64,000 nucleotides of DNA from CANLBN01 sp050633825 (lineage in GTDB: Bacteria > Pseudomonadota > Gammaproteobacteria > Pseudomonadales > Cellvibrionaceae), in the NCBI GenBank assembly GCA_050633825.1, contig JBOEHG010000008.1, forward strand, positions 56,668 to 120,667, given 5' to 3'. Position numbers and translations under genes: made by a program. Of the stretch, positions 8,986 to 18,382 are shown one piece after another (positions within the stretch are counted from its first letter, which is position 1; every line of letters starts with the position of its first letter). Under the pieces are notes generated by a model. That model was not told the DNA's origin, did no database searches, and saw only the letters and a program-made list of their open reading frames with translations.

Positions 8986-9681
8986 ATGCTAGCGTTATAC
9001 TCTTCTCAAAAAACCAATAAAGTATTACTAATCATTATTTTATTTAACACATTTCTATTATTAAGTGGCTGCAGCACACAACAAAATAATAAGGTAATTT
9101 TTAATGACGGATCAATAGAAATCTCTGTCCCTGCTGCATTGGAAATATATGAAGTTGACGGAAAATCCGTCAGAACACCCAGCTTGAATAACGGTAACTA
9201 TTTATTTTATATCCCCCCGGGGAATCATACGATGGCGGTGCAATATGTGGAAAACTGGAACAATGACAATGATGGTTCATCGGCATCAGGACGCGTCGTC
9301 AAATGGCAACCCGTTGGGTTAAAGGTCAATTTTAAAAAAGGAGAGCGCTATAATATTAATTATACTCGACCAAAAAACTATGAAACCGCCATCAGTTTAA
9401 AAGAAACTCCAAATATTACTGTAGAAAGTACTAAAGGAGAAATAATAAGTGGCGAAACATTAGACACACCTAACTTGATAGAGTCTCTACTCAGTGGTCG
9501 GTTTAGATATGGCGCACCATCAACAGGCGCCTCACAAAAATTAAAGGCAAAAAACACCCAGCCTGTAGAAAAAACAAACACGAAAGAGCCAAACACTCTC
9601 AATAAATTAAAGTCTTTATGGGAAAAAGCGTCAGACAATGAAAAACGAGACTTTTGGATTTGGCTTGCACCTGAAAAATAA
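8986..9681 (+). CDS. putative lipoprotein of unknown function
   Basis: 231-residue protein with a hydrophobic leader (about 13-27) ending in a lipobox LLSG-C29, so probably a membrane-anchored lipoprotein. The segment after the anchor (IPPGNHTMAVQY and surrounding strands) resembles the beta-rich cell-envelope proteins of the DUF2057/YccT type, but I cannot confirm membership. The C-terminal 60 residues are Lys/Asn/Thr rich and probably flexible. It stands alone: 138 bases after dxs and followed by its own terminator. Confidence 0.75.
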   Translation: MLALYSSQKTNKVLLIIILFNTFLLLSGCSTQQNNKVIFNDGSIEISVPAALEIYEVDGKSVRTPSLNNGNYLFYIPPGNHTMAVQYVENWNNDNDGSSASGRVVKWQPVGLKVNFKKGERYNINYTRPKNYETAISLKETPNITVESTKGEIISGETLDTPNLIESLLSGRFRYGAPSTGASQKLKAKNTQPVEKTNTKEPNTLNKLKSLWEKASDNEKRDFWIWLAPEK

Positions 9682-9683
9682 GA

Positions 9684-9725
9684 AAAAATATCTCTTTTTG
9701 AAATAAAACAAGAAGAGATATTTTT
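9684..9725 (+). terminator. AT-rich intrinsic terminator
   Basis: Inverted repeat AAAAATATCTCTT ... AAGAGATATTTTT directly after the lipoprotein stop, ending in a T-run. The stem is AT-rich but long, and can act in both directions. Confidence 0.7.
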
Positions 9726-10137
9726 CAATTTAACAGAAGAACCATCTTCCTAAGACAAAAATTAAAAAAATAAATATAAAAAAACAAATTTTTTTTAACT
9801 TTAAAAATATAAAAACACATAAAAAAACAGCATAACCCCCAATGCATTTATAATAAAAGACAAAAAACATTAATATAAAAGTCAAAAAATAAATTTTATA
9901 CGAAAAAATAAAAATAATAATATCTATAAATAACAAACACTTAAAAAGAAAAATAAAAAAGTACCTCTCAAGCCCTAAGAGTAAAAGTAAGTATATACCC
10001 TTATATTTTTTGAATTTCATTCAAAAAAATGTAATATCCCTCTCTCAATAAAAAATATAAAAACATCATTTAGTTTAAACATTTTTTTCATAAAAATAAT
10101 TTAAAAAAATAAAGACTCAAAGTACTAGGAGAGATCA
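9726..10137. other. very A-rich spacer upstream of the porin
   Basis: About 410 bases dominated by A on the plus strand, with long runs such as those near 9781-9800 and 9945-9960. I see no supported gene. A minus-strand open frame here (9730-10020) encodes almost only Phe, Ile, Leu and Lys and is a composition artefact. The porin promoter must lie in the right-hand part. Such curved A-tract DNA is a plausible target for nucleoid proteins. Confidence 0.6.
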
Positions 10138-11103
10138 ATGAAATTAGTAAAATATATTTCAACCGTAACTATTGCAACTGCCATTGCCAGCAGTGCCGCT
10201 GCAGAAACAAAAGTTTATGGTAGTTTGCGCTTAGCATTACAAGACTTGGATACAGATGGTGGAACAACAGACTCTCTCGACATTGAAGACCGACTAAGTC
10301 GAATTGGCGTAAAAGGATCAAGCAAACTGAATAATGGTTTAACCATCTTTGGGCAAATAGAGTATGGGCTATCTGCTGGAGGCGAGTTCACTCAAGGTGA
10401 GGATTTAGGTTTACGTTTAGCAACAGTCGGTTTTAAGGGCGACTTTGGTAAAGTTTCCATCGGTTCGCAGACACCCCTATGGCATAAAATGGTTCGTGGT
10501 GCTTATTTTTCCGATGGCAATGACTCTCTTCGCCACGGAACGATACGTGATGATGACCTTGTTCAATACATGGGAAAAAATGGCGGCTTCAGCTATGGTG
10601 CAGAAGTATCATTTGAAGCTGAGGATGACGAAGATATTAATCACTATACTGCTGGTGCATCCTATGGCAATAAAAAATTCAAACTGCAGGCAGCCGTATT
10701 AAAAGACAACCTAGGTGATAATACTGGCACACTCACCGGTATCCGTGCATGGGCTTACTTAGGGCCGGTAACATTGTCAGCCTTCCATCACAATTCTCCT
10801 GATGATTTTGATCTATACGGTGTCGGTGGAGGCTATGCTAGTGCATCAACCGGGGCTTGTGCAGGTGAAGACCGGGATACAACCGGTATATATGGAAGAT
10901 ATAAAACAGGCAGCAATCAATTCCATGCTCGTTTTGCCACACTTGATTGTGACTCAGATTCAGCTGAAGAAAGTATTAAGCTGGAATACGTAAAATTCTT
11001 ATCAAAGAAAACCCGCATTTGGCTTGCATATGAAGAGATTTCTTCTGAGGGTACTGTAGCTGAACCCACTATTGCAGAGATAGGTTTGCGCCACGACTTT
11101 TAA
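10138..11103 (+). CDS. outer-membrane porin (general trimeric type)
   Basis: 321-residue protein with a signal peptide (cleavage probable after SSAAA at residue 22) and a mature start ETKVYGSLRLALQD typical of Gram-negative porins. The body is a run of alternating short strands and acidic loops, and the final residue is Phe (LRHDF), the signal for beta-barrel insertion by BAM. The ATG follows a good AGGAGA ribosome-binding site. It stands alone between an A-rich spacer and a strong terminator. Substrate preference cannot be read from sequence. Confidence 0.92.
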   Translation: MKLVKYISTVTIATAIASSAAAETKVYGSLRLALQDLDTDGGTTDSLDIEDRLSRIGVKGSSKLNNGLTIFGQIEYGLSAGGEFTQGEDLGLRLATVGFKGDFGKVSIGSQTPLWHKMVRGAYFSDGNDSLRHGTIRDDDLVQYMGKNGGFSYGAEVSFEAEDDEDINHYTAGASYGNKKFKLQAAVLKDNLGDNTGTLTGIRAWAYLGPVTLSAFHHNSPDDFDLYGVGGGYASASTGACAGEDRDTTGIYGRYKTGSNQFHARFATLDCDSDSAEESIKLEYVKFLSKKTRIWLAYEEISSEGTVAEPTIAEIGLRHDF

Positions 11104-11131
11104 TTGTTAGTTAGTGTTTTGTCCCTATATT

Positions 11132-11158
11132 GCCCGGCCAGCCAAGCCGGGCTTTTTT
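11132..11158 (+). terminator. intrinsic terminator of the porin gene
   Basis: Seven-base GC stem GCCCGGC/GCCGGGC with a 7-base loop and six T residues, 28 bases after the porin stop codon. Confidence 0.92.
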
Positions 11159-11200
11159 ATTACATTATGCCTCTATGCGCTTAGGACTGATTTAAAATTA

Positions 11201-11947
11201 CTAGGCTTCAACATCTCTTTTTTTAGCAGCTTTATTGCCTTCATCGGTTTCACCCATTTTCCAATAGCTGCTGGCATAAACTTGTCCACGTCCAACACCG
11301 CGCTCTTTTTTAAAGTAAGTACGCAAACGCCTCATTGAATCAAACTCACTGGCAACCCAAACATTCGGCTCGCCTTCAAGCCAAGGCAATGCTTTAACTG
11401 CATCAGGCAACAATGTATTAGGCTGATCAGGCGAAGGGTTAATAAGCCAATGTACATTCATATTTTTTGGCACAATCAGGTCTTGTTTATCCGCATCACT
11501 GAGCACTTCTAAAACGACATACCCCTTGGCATCCTGCGGCAATTTTTCCAAATTAACGCTAATCGCCGGCAAGGCTGTCATATCACCGGCCAAAAAAAAC
11601 CAATCGGCCGATGTGTCCACCAATTTTGTTGGACCCGGACCATCAATAGCAATACATTCACCTTCACTAACACCTAGCGCCCACGCAGATGCTGGACCAT
11701 TATCGCCATGAGCAACAAAGTCTAAAGTTAAGGTCAGGGTCTCTTTATCAAAAGCACGAATAGTATAAGAGCGCGTCGTTGGCTTAGTGGCGCCCTTATT
11801 AGCAGCAAAGACCAATTTTACATAAGCGCTTTCTTGCCCTTCAGGAAAGTCATGCAAATCATCCCCACCCAAAATAATACGAATCATATTGGGTGTTAAT
11901 AGGGTTTTCTTTTTTACGACCAACTCTCTATAACGCCGAGCGGACAT
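11201..11947 (-). CDS. siderophore-interacting FAD-dependent ferric reductase
   Basis: Cytoplasmic flavoprotein of 248 residues in the SIP/ViuB/YqjH family, which releases iron from imported ferric siderophores. Visible are the FAD-binding TRSYTIRAFD element, the HGDNGPASAWA segment that contacts FAD phosphates, the FLAGDMTALPAI nucleotide-binding turn and the C-terminal SSYWKMGETDEG typical of the family. No siderophore uptake genes are adjacent, so it probably serves receptors encoded elsewhere. The gene is monocistronic between the porin terminator and the gltD terminator. Confidence 0.93.
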   Translation of the reverse strand: MSARRYRELVVKKKTLLTPNMIRIILGGDDLHDFPEGQESAYVKLVFAANKGATKPTTRSYTIRAFDKETLTLTLDFVAHGDNGPASAWALGVSEGECIAIDGPGPTKLVDTSADWFFLAGDMTALPAISVNLEKLPQDAKGYVVLEVLSDADKQDLIVPKNMNVHWLINPSPDQPNTLLPDAVKALPWLEGEPNVWVASEFDSMRRLRTYFKKERGVGRGQVYASSYWKMGETDEGNKAAKKRDVEA

Positions 11948-12011
11948 AGCAATTCCTCAAATTTAATTTAGGCATGCCCCGCTTTTACACGTCCTGTGTT
12001 CGCGGGATACC

Positions 12012-12025
12012 GTCCATCCATGGAC
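12012..12025. repeat. short palindrome GTCCAT-CC-ATGGAC
   Basis: Perfect 6-base inverted repeat in the 128-base space between the flavoreductase start and the gltD stop. It is a possible operator for the flavoreductase gene, but no known consensus is matched. Confidence 0.3.
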
Positions 12026-12027
12026 AT

Positions 12028-12052
12028 AAAAAAAGGCCTCACGGCCTTTTTT
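12028..12052 (-). terminator. intrinsic terminator of gltBD
   Basis: AAAAAAAGGCC-TCAC-GGCCTTTTTT hairpin 24 bases beyond the gltD stop. The A and T runs on both sides make it bidirectional in form, but only gltBD reads into it. Confidence 0.88.
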
Positions 12053-12075
12053 ACGAGAACACGGTGGGTATGTGA

Positions 12076-13494
12076 TTATACATCCAAATAATCAAGAATA
12101 CCTTCGGCTGCTTGACGACCTTCCCAAATAGCGGTCACAACAAGGTCAGAACCTCTTACCATATCACCACCAGCAAATACTTTAGGGTTTGACGTCTGGA
12201 ACTTATATTCTTGCTGTTCCGGGGCAACAACACCACCCCAACTATTAATATCCACTTTATGATCGGCAAACCAGTCTTGCGGGTTAGGGTTAAAACCAAA
12301 AGCCACTAATACAATATCTGCCGGAAGAATTTCTTCGCTATTGGGTATCGCTTCAGGACGGCGTCGACCATTTTCATCAGGCTCACCTAATTTGGTCGTC
12401 ACAACTTTGATCCCTTCTACTTTTCCATCACCCACAATTTCAACGGGTTGGCGATTAAACAAAAACTCTACGCCCTCTTCTTTTGCATTCACAACTTCAC
12501 GTTTGGAGCCGGGCATATTTTCTTCGTCACGGCGATAAGCACAGCTCACACTAGCAGCACCTTGGCGAATCGATGTTCGGTTACAATCCATTGCCGTGTC
12601 ACCACCACCCAAAACAACTACGCGCTTTCCTTCGACACTAATAAAGTCCGCAGGATCTTTTTCAAAACCTAAATTGCGATTTACATTGGCCACAAGGAAT
12701 GGCAATGCATCATAAACACCCGGAAGGTCTTCACCGGGGAAGCCGCCTTTCATATAGGTGTAGGTTCCCATCCCCATAAAGACAGCATCATATTCTTCAA
12801 GCAATTCTGCCATGCTGATATCTTTACCAATTTCTGTATTCAAGCGAAATTCAACGCCCATCTCAGTAAAAATTTCCCGGCGACGTGCCATCACCGATTT
12901 TTCTAATTTAAATTCAGGAATACCAAAAGTCAGCAAACCGCCAATTTCGGGGTACTTATCAAATACAACAGGCTTAACACCGCCACGGGCTAAAATATCC
13001 GCGCAACCAATGCCCGCAGGGCCCGCGCCAATAATAGCGACTTTTTTATCAGTCCAAACAACACTGGACATATCAGGCTTCCAACCCATAGCAAATGCTG
13101 TATCAGTAATATATTTTTCAGCATTGCCAATGGTTACCGCACCAAAGCCATCACTCAAGGTACAAGCGCCTTCACATAAACGGTCTTGCGGGCACACTCG
13201 ACCACAGACTTCCGGTAGCGAATTCGTTTGATGACTTAATTCAGCAGCTTCAAAAATATTGCCTTCCGAAATAAGTTTTAACCAATTAGGAATAAAATTA
13301 TGAACAGGGCATTTCCACTCACAATAGGGGTTACCGCAATCCAAACAACGGTGCGCCTGATCTTTTACTTCATCTTTTGTAAATGGATCATAGATTTCAA
13401 CAAATTGTTCGGTACGTGTTTCCATATCCCGTTTACTAGGGTCATGTCGACCTACATCAAGGAATTGAAAAACATTATCTAGACGCTTTGCCAT
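12076..13494 (-). CDS. gltD: glutamate synthase small (beta) subunit
   Basis: 472-residue NADPH-oxidising flavoprotein subunit of glutamate synthase, which passes electrons through Fe-S centres to GltB. The N-terminal domain has cysteines in CLDCGNPYCEWKCP and CGRVCPQDRLCEGAC for two 4Fe-4S clusters. The FAD-binding GAGPAGIGCADILARGG and the NADPH-binding GGGDTAMDC follow, and the C terminus contains FAGGDMVRGSDLVVTAIWEG. Encoded 27 bases after gltB, so co-transcribed and stoichiometric with it. Confidence 0.97.
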   Translation of the reverse strand: MAKRLDNVFQFLDVGRHDPSKRDMETRTEQFVEIYDPFTKDEVKDQAHRCLDCGNPYCEWKCPVHNFIPNWLKLISEGNIFEAAELSHQTNSLPEVCGRVCPQDRLCEGACTLSDGFGAVTIGNAEKYITDTAFAMGWKPDMSSVVWTDKKVAIIGAGPAGIGCADILARGGVKPVVFDKYPEIGGLLTFGIPEFKLEKSVMARRREIFTEMGVEFRLNTEIGKDISMAELLEEYDAVFMGMGTYTYMKGGFPGEDLPGVYDALPFLVANVNRNLGFEKDPADFISVEGKRVVVLGGGDTAMDCNRTSIRQGAASVSCAYRRDEENMPGSKREVVNAKEEGVEFLFNRQPVEIVGDGKVEGIKVVTTKLGEPDENGRRRPEAIPNSEEILPADIVLVAFGFNPNPQDWFADHKVDINSWGGVVAPEQQEYKFQTSNPKVFAGGDMVRGSDLVVTAIWEGRQAAEGILDYLDV

Positions 13495-13521
13495 AATAAA
13501 ACTACCTACTCTATTCCTACT

Positions 13522-16500
13522 TTATGCCACTTCTTGAACTTGCTTGGCATTATCAAGTAATTGCTCAATAGAAGACGCTTTTGGTTTGACTAACCAGAAC
13601 TTCTTCGCGACTTGATCAAAGTCTTCAAGCAAGCTTTGACCCCATTGGCTATTGGTCTCTTCAACAAACTCTTCAATAACACTGCGCAAATAATTTAAAT
13701 GATCCAGCTTACGATCAATACGATGTAGGTCGATATGCTCTGGGTTATACTTTTTATCAAAGTCATCATGCTCATCATATACATAAGCAAAACCACCGGT
13801 CATGCCGGCACCGAAGTTAACGCCGGTTTCACCCAATACAGTAACGACACCACCGGTCATATATTCACAACAGTGATCACCTGCACCTTCTACAACAACA
13901 TGGGCACCCGAGTTGCGTACACCGCAACGCTCACCAGCGCGACCGGCAGCAAATAATTGCCCGCCAGTGGCGCCATATAAACAGGTATTACCCATAATAC
14001 TGGTATGCTGAGTTTCGAAGCCTGAACCCGCAGGTGGACGAATAACAATCTTACCGCCGGCCATGCCTTTACCGACATAGTCGTTAGCATCACCGTCGAG
14101 ATATAAATACAAGCCACCGGCATTCCAAACACCAAAGCTTTGACCAGCAATGCCCGAAAGATTAACGGTAATTGGGTAATTTGCCATTCCCTGATTGCCG
14201 TAACGTTTTGCAATCTCACCAGACAAACGAGCACCGATTGAACGGTCACAATTGGTAATAGAATAATTAAATTGGCCGCCTTGTTTGGCTTCAATGGCTG
14301 GCAACATTTCCTCTACCATTGCTTCAGCTTTCTCGCCACGATCATAAGGTGTATTTTTTTCTACTTCACAGAATTGTGGTTTACTCTGTAATAATTCATC
14401 GGTGTGAACAATAGGATCCAAGTCCAGTTTTTTCTGCTTACTGGTTTCACCGTCTATACGCTCAAGTAAATCGACTCGACCAATCAACTCTTCAAGCGAA
14501 CGTACACCCATACTCGCCATCCAATGACGTGTTTCTTCCGCTATAAAACGGAAAAAGTTCATCGCCATTTCAACTGTACCGAGATAGTGATCTTTACGTA
14601 AATCTTCACGCTGTGTCGCAACACCTGTAGCACAGTTGTTAAGATGACAAATACGCAAATACTTACATCCAAGAACAACCATTGGCCCAGTACCAAAACC
14701 AAAACTTTCTGCGCCTAAAATAGCGGCTTTAACAACATCTAAGCCCGTTTTTAAACCACCATCAGTTTGAACACGTACTTTGCCACGTAAGTCATTGGCT
14801 CTAAGAGTTTGATGTGTTTCACTTAAACCTAACTCCCACGGTGAACCCGCGTAGCGAATAGACGTTAACGGACTGGCCGCTGTTCCACCGTCATAACCAG
14901 AAATGGTAATTAAATCTGCGTAAGCTTTGGCAACACCTGCAGCAATCGTACCAACACCCGGACGCGAAACTAATTTCACTGACACCAAGGCATCTGGATT
15001 AACTTGCTTTAAGTCATAAATTAACTGAGCCAAATCTTCAATAGAATAAATATCGTGATGCGGCGGTGGCGAAATTAATGTGACACCAGGTACGGAATAA
15101 CGCAAGCGTGCAATTAACTCATTCACTTTACCACCAGGCAACTGACCACCTTCACCTGGTTTTGCGCCTTGCGCTACTTTAATTTGCAGTACTTCAGCAT
15201 TGACTAAATAATGAGGCGTGACACCAAAACGGCCGGAAGCAACTTGTTTAATTTTTGAAGAACGCACTGTACCGTAGCGAGCAGGATCTTCACCGCCCTC
15301 ACCACTATTGGAGCGACCACCTAAACGATTTTGTGCTTCAGCCAGCGCTTCGTGTGCTTCAGGCGACAATGCACCTAAGGACATTCCGGCGGAATCAAAA
15401 CGTTTTACAATTGCAGATACAGGCTCAACTTCACTTAACGGAATCGATTCGACACCCTCACGTAATTGTAATAAATCACGTAATGTCGCAATGGGGCGGT
15501 TATTAATAAGTTCCGCAACCGATAACCAGTCTTTAAAGTCACCAGTTCGAACAGCTTGGTGCATCCCTTGGATCACATCCGGATTAAAGGCGTGGTACTC
15601 TTCACCGTGAACATATTTGAGGATGCCGCCAGGAGAAATTGCTTTGCGTTTTTTCCAAGCAACCTTAGACAATATTTTTTGATCGTTTTCTAAATCTTCA
15701 AAGGTAGCGCCTTGAATACGGCTAGCCGTACCCGGGAAACACAATTTAATCACAGCATCATCGAGACCCACAGCTTCAAATAACTGCGCACCGCGATAAG
15801 ACGCGATAGTTGAAATGCCCATCTTGGATAGAATTTTTAATAAGCCTTTATCAATACCTTTATTGTATTTTTCATAGGCAGTAACGGTATCCATGACCAT
15901 CTCACCACTGGCGATCATGTCATTGATTAGACTATAACTTAAATAAGGGTAAATGGTAGTCGCACCAAAACCAATAAGCGCAGCCATATGATGAGAGTCA
16001 CGTGCTGTCGCAGTCTCAACAATAATATTAGCATCGCAGCGAACACTTTCTTCAATCAAACGGTGATGTATCGCACCGACAGCCAATAAAGCATGAACAG
16101 GGACTTGTCCTTGTGCAATATTTTTATCCGTCAGTACAAGCAATACCGCCCCCGAGCGAACCGCCGCTAAAGCGGATTCCACTAGACCATTTACCGCTTG
16201 CTCTAACGTTGTTTCTTCAGGGTTATATTGCAAGTTGAATTCACGCATTGGATAGCGTGCATTTTCGCCCGTTAACTCTTCAAAAACAGCCGGCGATAAA
16301 ACAGGAGAGTCAATAATAAGCCTATTCGCATGTTCAGGCGTTTCCGAATAAACAGATAACTCTCGCCCCATACACGTTTCCAGAGACATAACTACCGCTT
16401 CCCTTAAAGGGTCGATAGGTGGATTCGTCACCTGCGCAAATTGCTGTCGAAAATAATCATATAAAGAGCGTTGCTTTTCCGACAAAACAGCCATTGGTGT

Positions 16501-17961
16501 ATCGTCACCCATGGAACCAACTGCTTCTTGACCCGCTTCGGCCAATGGTCGTAAAACTTGAATGCGCTCTTCATTCGACACTTGATATTGCTTCATATAA
16601 GTATCAAGCAACTCGCCTTCAATCCCCTGAATAGCTTCTTCTTTTACATCAATAATTTTTGCATTTTCTTCCAACCATTGCTTATAAGGCTTACTGGACT
16701 TTAATTGCTGGTCAATATCATCGGTATGCGATAACTCACCCGTCAGCGTATCAACCGAAAGAATTTGTCCCGGCCCAAGCCGGCCTTTGGCAACAACATC
16801 TTCCGGTGCATAGTCATGAACACCAATTTCAGAAGCAACCGTGATTACATCATCTTTTGTCATTACCCAACGTGAAGGTCTCAGACCATTACGATCCAAA
16901 GTACAAACCGCATAACGACCATCGGTGATAACCAAACCGGCAGGACCATCCCATGGTTCAATATGCATTGAGTTATATTCATAGAAAGCGCGCAAATCTT
17001 CGTCAATGGATGCAACATTTTGCCATGCAGGTGGCACTAACATACGAATGGCGCGGTGTAATTCCATACCACCGACTTGCAACAACTCCAACATATTATC
17101 CAAACTGGAAGAGTCAGAACCTGAACGGTTTACCATTGGCGCAAGCGCTTCCGGGTTAGGCAACAAATCGCAAACAAATTTGGACATGCGTGCAGTTGCC
17201 CAATTGCGGTTACCTTGGACGGTATTTATCTCACCGTTATGAGCCAGCATTCTAAATGGCTGAGCCAAAGGCCAGCGAGGCATAGTATTCGTTGAGAAAC
17301 GTTGGTGAAATACACAAATAGCGGTTTCAAGCTCAGGGTTTGCCAGATCAGGAAAGAACTTGGGCAAATCTACAGGCATCATTAAGCCTTTGTAGGAAAC
17401 AATACCCGCACTCAAGCTGGCAACATAGAAAAGATCATCGTTACGCAGTTGCTTGTTCGCATTGCGTCGAGCAATCAATAGTTTTGCGGCAAATTCTTGC
17501 TCTGTTAAATTCTCAGGCTTGTCGATAAAAACCTGTTTGAATTGAGGGAGAGACGCTAGTGCTATTGGACCAAGACATTCACCATTGGTTGGCACATCAC
17601 GCCAAGCAACAACCGAAAGGCCTTCGCTTTGCATAGATTCATCGAAGATCGCCTGGGCTTTAGCTGCCTCTACAAGATCTTGGCCCAACATAATTGCACC
17701 AACCGCATAATCTTCTGCAAGCTCAACATCAGCTTCTGCTTTAACAACAGCTCGGAAGAAAGCATCTGGTTTTTGCAGCAGCAATCCACAACCATCGCCA
17801 GTTTTGCCGTCAGCAGCAATACCACCACGGTGAGTCATACACGTAAGCGACTCAATGGCTTTTTCCAAAATACTGTGGCTTGCCTGGCCTTTAATATGGG
17901 CAATTAAGCCAAAGCCACAGTTATCTTTAAACTCATCTAAACTATAGAGGCCTTTTTTCAT
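13522..17961 (-). CDS. gltB: glutamate synthase large (alpha) subunit
   Basis: 1479-residue amidotransferase/synthase that makes two glutamates from glutamine and 2-oxoglutarate. Cys15 (in KDNCGFGLIA) becomes the N-terminal nucleophile after removal of a 14-residue propeptide. Order: glutaminase domain (about 15-430), central domain, FMN-binding synthase barrel (about 780-1190) and the beta-helix GXGXG domain (about 1240-1430). A 3Fe-4S site is visible as C-x5-C-x4-C (CKYLRICHLNNC). Length is full. With gltD it forms the ammonium-assimilation operon; the leader upstream is unusually long and structured. Confidence 0.98.
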   Translation of the reverse strand: MKKGLYSLDEFKDNCGFGLIAHIKGQASHSILEKAIESLTCMTHRGGIAADGKTGDGCGLLLQKPDAFFRAVVKAEADVELAEDYAVGAIMLGQDLVEAAKAQAIFDESMQSEGLSVVAWRDVPTNGECLGPIALASLPQFKQVFIDKPENLTEQEFAAKLLIARRNANKQLRNDDLFYVASLSAGIVSYKGLMMPVDLPKFFPDLANPELETAICVFHQRFSTNTMPRWPLAQPFRMLAHNGEINTVQGNRNWATARMSKFVCDLLPNPEALAPMVNRSGSDSSSLDNMLELLQVGGMELHRAIRMLVPPAWQNVASIDEDLRAFYEYNSMHIEPWDGPAGLVITDGRYAVCTLDRNGLRPSRWVMTKDDVITVASEIGVHDYAPEDVVAKGRLGPGQILSVDTLTGELSHTDDIDQQLKSSKPYKQWLEENAKIIDVKEEAIQGIEGELLDTYMKQYQVSNEERIQVLRPLAEAGQEAVGSMGDDTPMAVLSEKQRSLYDYFRQQFAQVTNPPIDPLREAVVMSLETCMGRELSVYSETPEHANRLIIDSPVLSPAVFEELTGENARYPMREFNLQYNPEETTLEQAVNGLVESALAAVRSGAVLLVLTDKNIAQGQVPVHALLAVGAIHHRLIEESVRCDANIIVETATARDSHHMAALIGFGATTIYPYLSYSLINDMIASGEMVMDTVTAYEKYNKGIDKGLLKILSKMGISTIASYRGAQLFEAVGLDDAVIKLCFPGTASRIQGATFEDLENDQKILSKVAWKKRKAISPGGILKYVHGEEYHAFNPDVIQGMHQAVRTGDFKDWLSVAELINNRPIATLRDLLQLREGVESIPLSEVEPVSAIVKRFDSAGMSLGALSPEAHEALAEAQNRLGGRSNSGEGGEDPARYGTVRSSKIKQVASGRFGVTPHYLVNAEVLQIKVAQGAKPGEGGQLPGGKVNELIARLRYSVPGVTLISPPPHHDIYSIEDLAQLIYDLKQVNPDALVSVKLVSRPGVGTIAAGVAKAYADLITISGYDGGTAASPLTSIRYAGSPWELGLSETHQTLRANDLRGKVRVQTDGGLKTGLDVVKAAILGAESFGFGTGPMVVLGCKYLRICHLNNCATGVATQREDLRKDHYLGTVEMAMNFFRFIAEETRHWMASMGVRSLEELIGRVDLLERIDGETSKQKKLDLDPIVHTDELLQSKPQFCEVEKNTPYDRGEKAEAMVEEMLPAIEAKQGGQFNYSITNCDRSIGARLSGEIAKRYGNQGMANYPITVNLSGIAGQSFGVWNAGGLYLYLDGDANDYVGKGMAGGKIVIRPPAGSGFETQHTSIMGNTCLYGATGGQLFAAGRAGERCGVRNSGAHVVVEGAGDHCCEYMTGGVVTVLGETGVNFGAGMTGGFAYVYDEHDDFDKKYNPEHIDLHRIDRKLDHLNYLRSVIEEFVEETNSQWGQSLLEDFDQVAKKFWLVKPKASSIEQLLDNAKQVQEVA

Positions 17962-18055
17962 ACGGGGTCTCTCATGCTTCTTCTTTATTTAACGAATAAT
18001 ATATTTGGAGCATCATCTAACTACACTTTCTTTTAGTACTGCCACTCTCACCTCT

Positions 18056-18173
18056 CTGGCAATTAGGCCAGCTTAGTAACGGTCAGAACTCATAACTAGA
18101 TTTGTGCTCTGGGAGGCGGTAGATCCACTGAAGTAAAGTGTTCTGCGCCTCATAGGGTCAGGTTATACGACCC
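18056..18173 (-). promoter_or_regulatory. structured leader upstream of gltB
   Basis: Read on the gltB strand, three consecutive hairpins can be drawn: GGGTC/GACCC (18173-18169 with 18159-18155), a longer one with stem CGCCTC/GAGGCG (18151-18146 with 18118-18113) and an inner CACT/AGTG pair, and CTGGC/GCCAG (18071-18067 with 18060-18056). No T-run follows any of them, so they are not simple terminators. I do not recognise a known riboswitch. They may be part of a cis-regulatory leader or an embedded small RNA. Confidence 0.4.
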
Positions 18174-18267
18174 CTAAAACTTATTGATGCAGCTAACATT
18201 CAAAACTGACATGCTCGCAAATGTTGCGAAGGCTAACGTAGGTTTACGGTTTAACTACTAGCCAGAT

Positions 18268-18293
18268 AAAAAAGCCCCTGATCAAAGGGGCTT
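18268..18293 (-). terminator. intrinsic terminator of the pil-aro-damX run
   Basis: Eight-base stem AAGCCCCT/AGGGGCTT with loop GATCAA. Read on the minus strand it is followed by a T-run, about 90 bases after the damX stop codon. Confidence 0.85.
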
Positions 18294-18382
18294 GTTAAAA
18301 TTGGGAGAGTGATAGTACCGGTTCATGCCGCATTTGGCAATAAATGGATATAAAAAAAGTTATCTATCCTGATAAAAAGTGT

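Larger units (their letters stand above)
17962..18382. other. 421-base intergenic region gltB/damX
   Basis: No gene is supported. It holds, from right to left on the minus strand, the damX terminator hairpin, the presumed gltB promoter and a roughly 200-base leader with three hairpins. No open frame with a convincing start was found. Confidence 0.6.

Noticed and set aside
9730..10020. Minus-strand open frame of 96 codons in the A-rich spacer
   Set aside because: It encodes nearly only Phe, Ile, Leu, Tyr and Lys as expected from T-rich codons, has no good ribosome-binding site and no recognisable domain.
13522..17961. Many overlapping open frames inside gltB and other long genes
   Set aside because: They are out-of-frame shadows of well-identified genes, with no ribosome-binding sites or domains.
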